A DNA stretch of 64,000 bases from Clostridia bacterium (GTDB lineage: Bacteria; Bacillota; Clostridia; Oscillospirales; Acutalibacteraceae). Position numbers and translations under genes: made by a program. The notes below the pieces were generated by a model, which saw nothing but the letters and a program-made list of their open reading frames with translations, did not search any database and was not told the origin of the DNA. The stretch covers positions 1 through 64,000 of the forward strand of contig JAGAMO010000006.1 in assembly GCA_017624675.1 (NCBI GenBank), read 5' to 3'. How positions within the stretch are numbered: the first letter of the stretch is position 1; every line of letters starts with the position of its first letter. This document shows positions 42,136 through 50,929 of the stretch, piece by piece.

Positions 42136-42965
42136 TGAAAGAAAGATTTTTTAATACTCTATACTTCTTTATTCTTCTTATTTTATCAGTGCTTTTTATT
42201 TTCCCTGTCTTTGTTGTGGTTATAAACTCACTTAAGTTCAAGTTTTCTATTGCCACCGCTCCCTTTGTTTTGCCAAACGCAGATACCTTTAGCGGAATAG
42301 AAAACTATACCACAGGTATTGAAACAACCGGTTTTCTTTCGGCTTTAGGTTGGTCTTTGTTTATAACGGTATTTTCGGTTGGGGTTATTATAGTTTTCAC
42401 CTCAATGACTGCTTGGTATATAACAAGGGTAAAGTCGCTTTTTAACAGTCTTTTATATTACGCCTTGGTCTTTTCTATGATTGTACCATTTCAGATGGTA
42501 ATGTTTACAATGTCCAAGGTGGCAAATGTTTTAAGACTTGATAACCCACTTGGAATAATTTTAATCTATTTGGGATTTGGAGCAGGACTTTCGGTATTTA
42601 TGTTTTCGGGCTTTATAAAAACTGTTCCCAGAACAATAGAGGAAGCGGCAACCATTGACGGTTGCAACACCTTTCAGGTTTTTTGGCTTGTGGTTTTCCC
42701 CGTGCTCAAACCCACAGCAATTACAGTAGCTATATTAAATACTATGTGGATTTGGAACGACTATCTGTTGCCTTATCTTGTAATAGGAAAAGATTATAAA
42801 ACAATACCCATAGCCGTACAATATTTAAAGGGAGGATACGGCTCGGTAGATATGGGCGCTTTAATGGCTATGCTAGTTTTATCTATTATCCCCGTTGTGG
42901 TATTCTATCTTTTGTGCCAAAAATATATCATAAAAGGAGTAGCCTCAGGTGCAGTTAAGGGCTAA
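42135..42965 (+). CDS. Sugar ABC transporter permease (MalG-like)
   Basis: A 276-residue second permease with six helices, pairing with the MalF-like subunit. The coupling loop reads EEAATIDGCNTFQVFWLVVFPVLKP. The N-terminal LFIFPVFVVVINSLKFKFSIA and the terminal YIIKGVASGAVKG are typical of the CUT1 MalG/UgpE group. It overlaps the previous gene by one base (TAATG), and the next gene, malQ, starts 17 bases before its stop, so translation is strongly coupled. Confidence 0.88.
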   Translation: MKERFFNTLYFFILLILSVLFIFPVFVVVINSLKFKFSIATAPFVLPNADTFSGIENYTTGIETTGFLSALGWSLFITVFSVGVIIVFTSMTAWYITRVKSLFNSLLYYALVFSMIVPFQMVMFTMSKVANVLRLDNPLGIILIYLGFGAGLSVFMFSGFIKTVPRTIEEAATIDGCNTFQVFWLVVFPVLKPTAITVAILNTMWIWNDYLLPYLVIGKDYKTIPIAVQYLKGGYGSVDMGALMAMLVLSIIPVVVFYLLCQKYIIKGVASGAVKG

Positions 42966-44328
42966 ATTTGAAAATCGTAAAAGGGGAATTTTACTTCCCC
43001 TTTCCTCTTTGCCGTCTAATTACGGTATTGGAACACTGGGAATTGAAGCATACAACTTTATAGACCTTTTAAGGGAAACGGGACAAAATTTTTGGCAAAT
43101 ACTGCCTCTATGCCCTGTAGGCCGTGGCAACTCGCCTTATGCTTCAATCAGTTGTTTTGCGGGGGAGATTCTTTATATTGACCTTGATATGTTAGTAGAC
43201 GACGGACTACTAACAAAAAGCGAGATTGGTTGCTATAGTTTTTCAAAAAATATAGATTACAAAAGGGTAAGAGAATTTAAAATTCCTTTGCTGAAATTGG
43301 CGTCAAGCCGTTTTAACAAGGATAACGAGGATTTTGAAAACTTCTGCAGAGAAAATGATTATTGGCTTCAAAGTTTTGCATCGTTTTGCTCCCTTAAAAA
43401 CGAAATTTCAGAAGATTTTCATAAAATAACTCAGTATTTGTTTTTTAAACAGTATAAAAAACTTCACGCTTACGCTAACCAAAACGGCATTAAAATTATC
43501 GGCGATATCCCCTTTTATGTAGATTTAGAAAGTGCCGATGTTTGGGCTAATCCCGAAATCTTTGAATTTGGCGAAGATTTAAAACCAACCCTTGTTGCAG
43601 GTGTTCCGCCTGATTTTTTCAGTAGCACAGGTCAACTTTGGGGAAACCCCGTTTATAATTGGGAATACCTTAAACAAAATAATTATGATTGGTGGCAAAA
43701 AAGACTTATTCATAACGCAAAGCTATATGATGCCATAAGAATAGACCACTTCAGAGCCTTTGCAAATTATTACTGTATCCCCGCTAATTCCTCTGACGCT
43801 ACAAAAGGTTTTTGGAGAAAGGGTGTGGGGGAGGACTTTTTTAATCAAGTAAAAGAAAAACTCTCAAACACTATGATTATTGCAGAGGATTTGGGCGGTG
43901 AGGAAGACCCGCTTGTTATTGAACTTTTAAATAAAACAGGTTTTCCAAATATGAAGGTTTTGCAGTTTGCCTTTAGTTCTGATGAAAGTAATATCTTTCT
44001 GCCAAGAAATTTCGGTAAAAACTGTGTTTGTTATACAGGTACTCACGATAATGATACAACTCTTGGCTGGTATGAAAAATTGTCCGTGGACCAAAAAGAC
44101 CTTTTCAAAAAACTAGTACCGCAAAAATACAATTCCCCTGTTTTAAATCTTATTTCCTTTGCAATGGACTCTAAGGCCGAAATTGTAATTATACCTTTTA
44201 CTGATTATTTAGAGTTAAACTCAGACTGCCGAATCAACACCCCCTCAGTACCTGAAGGCAACTGGGAATGGCGATTTGAAAGACAACAAATAACCGAAAA
44301 TCTTAAAGAAAAAATTAAAAATTTTTAG
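42949..44328 (+). CDS. malQ: 4-alpha-glucanotransferase MalQ
   Basis: A 459-residue GH77 amylomaltase that disproportionates maltodextrins to free glucose and longer chains. RGILLPLSSLPSNYGIGTLG is the family N-terminus. The catalytic residues are visible: nucleophile Asp in YDAIRIDHFRAF, acid/base Glu in IIAEDLGGEE and the third Asp in TGTHDNDTTLGWY. The start is a GTG with AAAGGAG upstream, inside the permease gene. The length is slightly below the usual 480-500. It turns imported maltodextrins into glucan for degradation or glycogen storage. Confidence 0.92.
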   Translation: MQLRAKFENRKRGILLPLSSLPSNYGIGTLGIEAYNFIDLLRETGQNFWQILPLCPVGRGNSPYASISCFAGEILYIDLDMLVDDGLLTKSEIGCYSFSKNIDYKRVREFKIPLLKLASSRFNKDNEDFENFCRENDYWLQSFASFCSLKNEISEDFHKITQYLFFKQYKKLHAYANQNGIKIIGDIPFYVDLESADVWANPEIFEFGEDLKPTLVAGVPPDFFSSTGQLWGNPVYNWEYLKQNNYDWWQKRLIHNAKLYDAIRIDHFRAFANYYCIPANSSDATKGFWRKGVGEDFFNQVKEKLSNTMIIAEDLGGEEDPLVIELLNKTGFPNMKVLQFAFSSDESNIFLPRNFGKNCVCYTGTHDNDTTLGWYEKLSVDQKDLFKKLVPQKYNSPVLNLISFAMDSKAEIVIIPFTDYLELNSDCRINTPSVPEGNWEWRFERQQITENLKEKIKNF

Positions 44329-44338
44329 ACTCCTGCTC

Positions 44339-44383
44339 TTGACTTTATACACGCTTTTATGTATAATTGTATACAATTATACA
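44339..44383 (+). promoter_or_regulatory. Citrate operon promoter with palindromic operator
   Basis: TTGACT (44339-44344) and TATAAT (44362-44367) with spacer 17. The -10 lies inside a perfect 24-base palindrome at 44360-44383 whose half is TGTATAATTGTA. The centre, TTGTATACAA, fits the TTGTnnACAA-like sites of FadR-group GntR regulators. A GntR/FCD protein is the second gene of this operon (45765), so repression of its own operon is likely. Confidence 0.8.
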
Positions 44384-44397
44384 AATGAGGTGAAAAA

Positions 44398-45765
44398 ATG
44401 CTGGAATTATCCAATAAGACCAACCTATTAGAGCAGGCTACATATAAGTATTCCCTGCAGGATATTGAAAATCCTAATTTGTATCGTGATCTTTATCCCT
44501 ATGATAATGTTCCGAAAATTGCTTTTAACCACCGTAGAGTCCCTATGGGTATGCCCGAAGAAATTTGGATTACCGACACATCTCTCCGCGACGGTCAGCA
44601 ATCGGTTGAGCCTTATACAGTTAAACAGATTGTAGACCTTTACAAGCTTATGTCCAAGCTTGGCGGTCCTTACGGAATAATTCGACAGACCGAGTTTTTC
44701 GTTTACAGTCAAAAAGATAGAAAGGCTTTGGAAGAATGTCAGGCTTTAGGACTTAAGTTCCCCGAAATTACAACCTGGATTAGAGCAAACAAGGAAGACT
44801 TTAAGCTTGTTAAAGATTTGGGTATTCGCGAAACAGGAATTTTGGTTTCTTGCAGTGACTATCATATTTTCAAAAAACTTAAAAAAACCCGTAAAGAAGC
44901 AATGGAAGGCTACTTAGCCGCCGTCGCTCAGGCTTTTGAGGCTGGTGTTATGCCAAGATGCCACTTAGAGGATATTACAAGGGCTGACTTCTACGGCTTT
45001 GTTGTTCCCTTTGTTAACGAGCTTATGAAAATGTCAAAGGATGCAGGTATCCCTGTTAAAATCCGTGCTTGTGATACAATGGGTTACGGCGTACCTTTCA
45101 GCGAAGTTGCACTGCCTAGAAGTGTTCCGGGTATTATTTACGGTTTACAGCATTATTCTGATGTTCCAAGCGAAATGTTAGAATGGCACGGCCACAATGA
45201 CTTTTATAAGGCTGTTGCGAATGCCTCTACCGCTTGGCTATATGGTGCATCCGCCGTTAACTGTTCCCTTTTAGGTATCGGCGAGCGTACAGGTAATGTG
45301 CCGCTCGAGGCTATGATTATGGAATACGCTTCACTCAGAGGCTCTCTTGACGGAATGGATACCACTGTAATTACCGAAATTGCTGACTATTTTAAAAATG
45401 AGATGGGATATAAAGTTCCGCCAATGACACCCTTTGTTGGCAAGAACTTTAATGTTACAAGAGCGGGTATTCACGCCGACGGACTTTTAAAGGACGAGGA
45501 GATTTACAATATATTTGATACAAACAAACTCCTCAACCGCCCCGCCTCTGTTTCGGTTAGCAAAACAAGCGGTCTTGCGGGTATTGCTTATTGGATTAAT
45601 AACAACTACCGTCTTAAAGGTGATAAAGCCATTGATAAAAAACACCCCCTTGTAATTGCCCTTAAGGATTGGGTTGACAAGGAATATGAAGACGGTAGAC
45701 AAACCGCACTTTCAGATATTGAGCTTGAGAACAAAATAGGCGAACTATCGGGAGGTAAATTCTGA
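44398..45765 (+). CDS. Homocitrate-synthase-like protein, probable Re-type citrate synthase
   Basis: A 455-residue member of the DRE-TIM isopropylmalate/homocitrate synthase family. ITDTSLRDGQQSVEPYT carries the metal ligand Asp and general base Arg, and LEWHGHNDFYKAVANA contains the HxH metal motif. GIGERTGNVPLEAMIMEYASLRG and GIHADGLLKDEEIYNIFD are also conserved. The neighbours are a GntR regulator, aconitase and isocitrate dehydrogenase. That context, together with the absence of leucine or lysine genes, points to the Re-citrate synthase known from Clostridium kluyveri, which condenses acetyl-CoA and oxaloacetate. Isopropylmalate or homocitrate synthase cannot be excluded by eye. Confidence 0.8.
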   Translation: MLELSNKTNLLEQATYKYSLQDIENPNLYRDLYPYDNVPKIAFNHRRVPMGMPEEIWITDTSLRDGQQSVEPYTVKQIVDLYKLMSKLGGPYGIIRQTEFFVYSQKDRKALEECQALGLKFPEITTWIRANKEDFKLVKDLGIRETGILVSCSDYHIFKKLKKTRKEAMEGYLAAVAQAFEAGVMPRCHLEDITRADFYGFVVPFVNELMKMSKDAGIPVKIRACDTMGYGVPFSEVALPRSVPGIIYGLQHYSDVPSEMLEWHGHNDFYKAVANASTAWLYGASAVNCSLLGIGERTGNVPLEAMIMEYASLRGSLDGMDTTVITEIADYFKNEMGYKVPPMTPFVGKNFNVTRAGIHADGLLKDEEIYNIFDTNKLLNRPASVSVSKTSGLAGIAYWINNNYRLKGDKAIDKKHPLVIALKDWVDKEYEDGRQTALSDIELENKIGELSGGKF

Positions 45766-46403
45766 TGATTATACATAAGACTGTGTCCCTTGCCGACCAA
45801 GTTTTCGAACACATTGAAACCGATATTTTAAGCGGTAAATATGGGCGCGGCGAAGTTATTACCGAGGGTAAACTCAGTGCCGAGTTAGGTGTTAGCCGCA
45901 CCCCTATAAGAGAGGCTTTAAGAAGACTAAGTCAAGAACACTTGATTGAAGAAAGCGGTAAAGGAAGCGTTGTTATTGGTATTTCCGAAAAGGATTTAGA
46001 CGACATTTTCCTTATTCGCAAACAACTTGAAAGCCTTGCGGCTTCTATGGCGGCAAAGCACCACAACGAAGAACAGTTGGAAGAACTCCGCGAGGTTTTG
46101 GAACTTCAGGAATTTTATATGGGCAAGAGCGACACCGAACACATAAAACATATGGATAACAAATTCCACAGTATTCTTTACAAACTCACAGGAAGTAATA
46201 TCTTTTATGATACCCTCGTTCCCCTGCACCGCAAAATTCAAAAATACCGCCGTGCGTCTTTGCAAAAGCCAAGCCGCGCTAAAGATTCGGTTTTAGAGCA
46301 TCGCAAAATTTTTGAGGCTATATTGGAAAGAAATGAAGAACTTGCTTCAAAATATGCTTTAGAGCATATTGAAAACGCTTATAACCATATAAAGAGAGGA
46401 TAA
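45765..46403 (+). CDS. GntR family regulator with FCD domain
   Basis: A 212-residue GntR/FadR-group repressor. The N-terminal winged helix (about residues 8-68) reads VFEHIETDILSGKY, GKLSAELGVSRTPIREALRRL, LIEESGKGSVV. The C-terminal FCD ligand domain follows (70-210), with DNKFHSILYKLTGSN and ELASKYALEHIENAYNHI supplying the metal-binding histidines. It starts one base inside the citrate synthase gene and is followed 5 bases later by aconitase. It is inferred to bind the palindrome at 44360-44383 and to sense a citrate-cycle metabolite. Confidence 0.88.
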   Translation: MIIHKTVSLADQVFEHIETDILSGKYGRGEVITEGKLSAELGVSRTPIREALRRLSQEHLIEESGKGSVVIGISEKDLDDIFLIRKQLESLAASMAAKHHNEEQLEELREVLELQEFYMGKSDTEHIKHMDNKFHSILYKLTGSNIFYDTLVPLHRKIQKYRRASLQKPSRAKDSVLEHRKIFEAILERNEELASKYALEHIENAYNHIKRG

Positions 46404-46408
46404 AAATA

Positions 46409-48337
46409 ATGGGTTTAACTATTGCACAAAAAATCATTAAGGCTCATATGCTTTCGGGCGATATGACAGTTGGAAGCGAAGTGGCCTTAAAAATCGACCA
46501 GACCTTAACTCAGGATGCTACAGGTACTATGGCTTACCTTGAGTTTGAAACAATGGGCTTAGACCGTGTTAAAACCGAAAAAAGTGTTGCTTACATAGAC
46601 CACAACACATTACAGTCTGGCTTTGAAAATGCCGACGACCACAGATACATACAATCGGTTTGTAAAAAGCACGGAATTTATTTCTCACGCCCCGGTAACG
46701 GCATTTGCCACCAAGTTCATCTTGAGCGTTTCGGCAAACCCGGTAAAACCTTAATTGGTTCTGACAGCCACACCCCCACAGGCGGCGGTATCGGTATGCT
46801 TGCAATGGGTGCAGGCGGTCTTGACGTTGCTGTTGCAATGGGCGGCGGTGCTTACTATATCACAATGCCTAAAATGTATAAGGTTAACCTTACAGGCAAA
46901 CTCAGACCCTTTGTTACCGCAAAGGACGTAAGTCTTGAGATTTTAAGAATTTTATCTGTTAAAGGCGGCGTTGGTGCCATTATTGAATGGGGCGGCGAGG
47001 GTATTAAAACTCTATCTGTTCCTGAACGTGCCACCATTACCAATATGGGTACTGAGCTTGGCGCTACAACCTCAATATTCCCCTCTGACGAAATTACCAA
47101 GGCTTTCTTAGAGGCTGAGGGCAGAGGCGAGGATTATGTTGAACTTTCAAGCGACCCCGACGCAGTTTACGACAAGGTTATCGACATTAATTTAAGCGAA
47201 TTAAAACCCCTTATCGCTTGTCCCCACAGCCCCGACAATATTGTTACTGTCGAGTCTTTAAAGGGCACTAAGGTAGACCAGGTTTGCATTGGTTCTTGCA
47301 CCAACTCTTCCTTACTCGATATGCTTAAGGTTGCGACACTGCTCAAGGGCAAGGTTATTGACCCCAGTGTCAGCCTTTCTATCTCCCCCGGCTCTAAGCA
47401 GGTTTTATCAATGCTTTCAGACTGTGGCGCTTTAACCGATATTTTGGCTAGCGGCGCCCGTCTTTTAGAGTGCGCTTGCGGTCCTTGTATCGGAATGGGC
47501 TTCTCCCCCAACTCTGCAGGTGTTTCACTTAGGACATTTAACCGCAACTTCGAGGGCAGAAGCGGTACTGCCGACGGTCAGGTTTACTTGGTTTCTCCCG
47601 AAACTGCAGTTGCCGCCGCAATTACAGGCTACATTACCGACCCTCAATTACTAGGAGATATGCCCGAGATTAAAATGCCCAAGTCTTTCAAAATTGACGA
47701 CAGCGCAGTTATTCCACCCGCCAGTGTCGAGGAAGCCGAGAGTCTTGAGGTTTTACGCGGACCCAACATTAAACCTTTCCCCACCGAAATTCCTCAGGAA
47801 GACAGTCTTACTGCTAATTTAGCATTAAAGGTTGGCGATAATATTACCACCGACCACATTATGCCTGCAGGCGCTAAAATCCTCCCCTACCGTTCAAATA
47901 TTCCCCACCTTTCACAGTTCTGCTTTGGCGTTTGCGACACCACATTCCCCGCAAGAGCAAAGGAACTTGGCAGAAGCATTATCGTGGGCGGTAGCAACTA
48001 CGGTCAGGGCTCATCCCGTGAACACGCGGCTTTAGTTCCTATGTATTTAGGTGTTCGCGCAGTTATTACAAAGAGCTTTGCCCGTATCCATGTTGCAAAC
48101 CTTATAAATGCAGGTATTATGCCATTAACCTTTAAAAACCCCGAGGATTACGATAAACTAAATCAGGGCGACACTTTAACCCTTACTAATGTGTTTGAGG
48201 GTATGGACAAAGGCGAAATTACCTTATTAGATGAAACCACAGGCGAAAGCTTTGCACTTGCTTGTTCATTTACCGAACGCCAAAAGGCAATTCTTAAAGC
48301 CGGTGGTCTTCTCTCCTTTACAAAGAAAGGTGAATAA
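46409..48337 (+). CDS. Aconitate hydratase
   Basis: A 642-residue aconitase that isomerises citrate to isocitrate through a 4Fe-4S cluster. VCIGSCTNSSLLDM contains the first cluster cysteine, and CACGPCIGMGFSPNSAG the other two. GSDSHTPTGGGIGMLAMGAGGLDVAVAMGG and the C-terminal GGSNYGQGSSREHAALVP substrate loop are intact. The length is that of the short bacterial/archaeal homoaconitase-like group rather than the 850-residue AcnB. Genes on both sides are citrate-pathway enzymes. Confidence 0.93.
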   Translation: MGLTIAQKIIKAHMLSGDMTVGSEVALKIDQTLTQDATGTMAYLEFETMGLDRVKTEKSVAYIDHNTLQSGFENADDHRYIQSVCKKHGIYFSRPGNGICHQVHLERFGKPGKTLIGSDSHTPTGGGIGMLAMGAGGLDVAVAMGGGAYYITMPKMYKVNLTGKLRPFVTAKDVSLEILRILSVKGGVGAIIEWGGEGIKTLSVPERATITNMGTELGATTSIFPSDEITKAFLEAEGRGEDYVELSSDPDAVYDKVIDINLSELKPLIACPHSPDNIVTVESLKGTKVDQVCIGSCTNSSLLDMLKVATLLKGKVIDPSVSLSISPGSKQVLSMLSDCGALTDILASGARLLECACGPCIGMGFSPNSAGVSLRTFNRNFEGRSGTADGQVYLVSPETAVAAAITGYITDPQLLGDMPEIKMPKSFKIDDSAVIPPASVEEAESLEVLRGPNIKPFPTEIPQEDSLTANLALKVGDNITTDHIMPAGAKILPYRSNIPHLSQFCFGVCDTTFPARAKELGRSIIVGGSNYGQGSSREHAALVPMYLGVRAVITKSFARIHVANLINAGIMPLTFKNPEDYDKLNQGDTLTLTNVFEGMDKGEITLLDETTGESFALACSFTERQKAILKAGGLLSFTKKGE

Positions 48338-48339
48338 TA

Positions 48340-49488
48340 ATGGAAAACTATATTGATTCTGCCGTTGCGCAATTTAAAACCCTTTTGACCGAGCAAATTG
48401 CCCGTCAACAAAAAATGGAAAACGACACTGCTTACACCGATTACAAAAAACTTGATAAAATTGTTATCGGTATTTGTGGTGGCGATGGCATTGGCCCCAT
48501 CATTTCCCGTGAAAGCGACCGTCTTTTACAGTTTATTTTAAAGGATGAAATCGCAAGTGGTAAGGTTGAACTTAAAACCATTGAGGGCCTTACCATTGAA
48601 AACCGAATTGCTCAAAACAAGGCTATTCCCGATGATGTTTTGGCCGAAATTAAGTCTTGCAACGTAATTCTCAAGGCTCCTACCACAACCTTGAAAGGTG
48701 GTTCTCTTGAAAGCGCTAACGTGGCTATGCGCCGTGAACTTGACCTTTATGCAAATGTTCGCCCCGTTTGTGTTCCCGAAGAAAACATTGACTGGATTTT
48801 CTTCCGTGAAAACACCGAAGGTGAATATGTTTTAGGTTCCCGTGGTGTTGAAATTCCCGACACTTTAGCCTTTGACTTTAAGGTTACTACCAATGCAGGA
48901 ACAAAGCGTATTGCTAAGGCGGCTTTCGAGTATGCAAGAAACAATGGCAAAACTAAGGTTGCAATCGTTACCAAGGCAAACATAATGAAAAAGACCGATG
49001 GCAAATTCTCGCAAATATGCCACGAGGTTGCAAAAGATTACCCCGAAATTGAAATTGATGAGTGGTATATCGACATTATGACTGCTAACCTTATTAATCC
49101 TGCAATCCGTTCACAGTTCCAGGTTGTTTTACTTCCTAATTTATACGGTGATATTATTACCGACGAAGCAGCCCAAATCCAGGGCGGTGTCGGAACAGCA
49201 GGAAGCGCTAACATCGGCGATGTTTACGCTATGTTTGAGCCTATCCACGGTTCAGCGCCCAGAATGATTGAAGCAGGCATCGGTGAATACGCAAACCCAA
49301 CAAGTATTTTCAAGGCAACCGAAATGTTGCTTCGCCATATTGGTTTCAATGATAAGGCAGACAAGTTAAATGAGGCTTTGAATATTTGCACCGAAACCGA
49401 AAAACGCGTAGTTGTTACCGGTGATACCGACGGCGCTACATGTAAAGAGTTCGGCGACTATATAATGGAAACAATTGAAAAGCTATAA
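48340..49488 (+). CDS. Isocitrate dehydrogenase (isocitrate/isopropylmalate family)
   Basis: A 382-residue dehydrogenase producing 2-oxoglutarate from isocitrate. IVIGICGGDGIGPIIS opens the fold. ENTEGEYVLGSRGVEI holds the conserved phosphorylation-loop region, and NLYGDIITDEAAQIQGGVGTAGSANIG the metal aspartates. IHGSAPRMIEAGIGEYANPTS is the nucleotide-binding motif. About 40 residues precede the canonical start, which is longer than usual. The lack of leucine genes and the aconitase beside it favour isocitrate over isopropylmalate. Last gene of the operon, 2 bases after the aconitase stop. Confidence 0.87.
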   Translation: MENYIDSAVAQFKTLLTEQIARQQKMENDTAYTDYKKLDKIVIGICGGDGIGPIISRESDRLLQFILKDEIASGKVELKTIEGLTIENRIAQNKAIPDDVLAEIKSCNVILKAPTTTLKGGSLESANVAMRRELDLYANVRPVCVPEENIDWIFFRENTEGEYVLGSRGVEIPDTLAFDFKVTTNAGTKRIAKAAFEYARNNGKTKVAIVTKANIMKKTDGKFSQICHEVAKDYPEIEIDEWYIDIMTANLINPAIRSQFQVVLLPNLYGDIITDEAAQIQGGVGTAGSANIGDVYAMFEPIHGSAPRMIEAGIGEYANPTSIFKATEMLLRHIGFNDKADKLNEALNICTETEKRVVVTGDTDGATCKEFGDYIMETIEKL

Positions 49489-49492
49489 TTTT

Positions 49493-49521
49493 AAAAGCAC
49501 CACTTTTAAGTGGTGCTTTTT
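49493..49521 (+). terminator. Terminator of the citrate operon
   Basis: AAAAGCACCACTT and AAGTGGTGCTTTT, then T residues that lead straight into copy B of the 202-bp element. Confidence 0.9.
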
Positions 49522-49723
49522 TATAATGGTTATGATTAGTCGAAACACTTCTGTTTCGACACAAAATCTTTGATTTTGTAACAAATTTCTCTTGAAATTT
49601 GTCCATATCCATTGCAATGAGTGTTGTGCAAAATTAAATTGCAAAAATTAATTTTGCCAAAGCTACTTAAAAAGTGGCTTGTCGAAGCGCTTTTCAGCGT
49701 TTCGACAAACAACATTCATTATA
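49522..49723 (-). repeat. 202-bp multi-hairpin inverted-repeat element, copy B
   Basis: Read on the minus strand this repeats copy A (15839-16040) with the same total length and the same hairpin order. Terminal TATAATG...GTCGAAAC ends, GTCGAAACGCT/AGCGCTTCGAC, an AGCCACTT hairpin and GCAAAATTAA.../...TTAATTTTGC are all present. So are the palindrome CATTGCAATG, the GACAAATTT hairpin, ACAAAATC/GATTTTGT and GTCGAAACA/TGTTTCGAC. Several differences compensate within stems, for example GGCGAAACA in A against GTCGAAACA in B. It lies between the citrate operon terminator and the gene at 49719, and its end provides that gene's stop codon. Confidence 0.85.
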
Positions 49724-50153
49724 AGAACTTTCTTAAATCAATGGCTAATTGGGCTTCTAAGTTTATTAGTCTTTTGGTAATATCCTTTGATTTTTCATCT
49801 GCGGCGGCATACTGATTAAGATATTTATTAAGAGATTTCACACCCATATTACAGCCATCAGTCATAAGGTCGGCTACTGTATTATCGGTTTCGTTCATCT
49901 GAAGTTTAACTTCGGTCTTGATTTTAGCCATCTTTTCAGCCATAAAATTGGGGTCTTTGCCCTCATCCTCGTATTTTCCAAGTAATTCTTGAAGCTCCTT
50001 GTCAAGCTTATCGTGTTCGTCCTTACAAGCGTTGAGAAGCTTAACCAACTCCTCACTTTCTACTCGGTCTAAAACATCGCTTATGGACTTAACGCCCATT
50101 TTAATACCTGCGTCGCATTCTCTTAAAAGTCTTATTGTATCTTTTTCTATCAT
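49719..50153 (-). CDS. Predicted helical-bundle protein of unknown function
   Basis: A 144-residue soluble, charged, all-helical protein. Two halves each contain a similar block, GIKMGVKSISDVLDRV near residue 16 and GCNMGVKSLNKYLNQYA near residue 100, suggesting an internal duplication and a four-helix bundle like DUF2383/PA2169 proteins. No metal ligands stand out. GGGGAG precedes the ATG. The last codons RKFL run into the terminal TATAATG of repeat copy B, so the stop TAA at 49719-49721 belongs to the element. The original 3' end may have been different. Function unknown. Confidence 0.75.
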   Translation of the reverse strand: MIEKDTIRLLRECDAGIKMGVKSISDVLDRVESEELVKLLNACKDEHDKLDKELQELLGKYEDEGKDPNFMAEKMAKIKTEVKLQMNETDNTVADLMTDGCNMGVKSLNKYLNQYAAADEKSKDITKRLINLEAQLAIDLRKFL

Positions 50154-50209
50154 AAAAACACTCCCCTTTTTTGTAGTATATACATTAAAGGGGAGTTAAT
50201 TCATAGGTT

Positions 50210-50929
50210 TTAATTAAACTTAATATCGCCTGTTTCGGTTTCTATTTCACATCTGCCGCCTCTTATACTTTTGGGAACATCAATATCACCCGTATCGGTT
50301 TTAGTTATGAACACTTTTGGGGTCAGAAAACTACCCGTCACATCGCCCGTATCGGTTTTAACAAAAATTTCTTTAGCATCGCATTTATCGAGCTTAACAT
50401 CTCCTGTATCGGTTTTGATTTTAATAATATCAGCCGATGCCGAGTTCTTAATGTCTCCTGTGCTAATAGAAATATCAATATTTTTAAATTTAAAATCTTT
50501 AGGTATGTTAATATCTCCCGTGCTTTCTCTAATTGAAAGATTTTTATATTCGTTTTCGGGCAGATATACAATAATATCAGACTTTCCCATAGTTATACCG
50601 ACATATTCATACCAATTTCTTTCATCAATTTGTTTAATTGTAAGGGTTTCATCTACAACTTCGGCAGAATAATATACATTTTCCTCTTCGTAGCAAACCA
50701 CTTCGCATTTACCGTTTTGAGACAAAGCAAAAACTATATCTTCTGTATCAGTTTCTATTAATATGTTACTGAATTTATCATCTATCTGCCTATTGGTTTT
50801 ATATTTTACCGTTGTTGCAAGTTTAGTAAAATCCCAATTATTTATTGTCATTGCAGAAGCAAAGATTGAAGCTCCAATAACAATAAAGAAGGTTGCAATA
50901 ATGAGCCATATTTTCGTTTTTTTAGACAT
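50210..50929 (-). CDS. DUF4097-type beta-strand repeat protein
   Basis: A 239-residue protein with one N-terminal membrane helix (8-30) and an extracytoplasmic beta-helix. Short repeats of the form x-T-D/S-T-G-D-I/V occur at least six times (ESTGDIN, SISTGDIK, TDTGDVKL, TDTGDVTG, TDTGDIDV, TETGDIKF), the hallmark of DUF4097 proteins. These are found with PadR and DUF1700 genes in many Firmicutes and are thought to act in envelope homeostasis. It starts one base before the DUF1700 stop and ends the PadR operon. Confidence 0.87.
   Translation of the reverse strand: MSKKTKIWLIIATFFIVIGASIFASAMTINNWDFTKLATTVKYKTNRQIDDKFSNILIETDTEDIVFALSQNGKCEVVCYEEENVYYSAEVVDETLTIKQIDERNWYEYVGITMGKSDIIVYLPENEYKNLSIRESTGDINIPKDFKFKNIDISISTGDIKNSASADIIKIKTDTGDVKLDKCDAKEIFVKTDTGDVTGSFLTPKVFITKTDTGDIDVPKSIRGGRCEIETETGDIKFN

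Noticed and set aside
44398-45765. Leucine biosynthesis 2-isopropylmalate synthase
   Set aside because: The family fits, but no leuB/C/D-type neighbours are present apart from aconitase and isocitrate dehydrogenase, and the operon logic favours citrate synthesis; kept as an alternative in the entry.
49621-49815. ORF encoding KWLVEALFSVSTN inside copy B
   Set aside because: It is a read-through of the repeat's hairpins, has no ribosome-binding site, and overlaps the real gene at 49719 in antisense.
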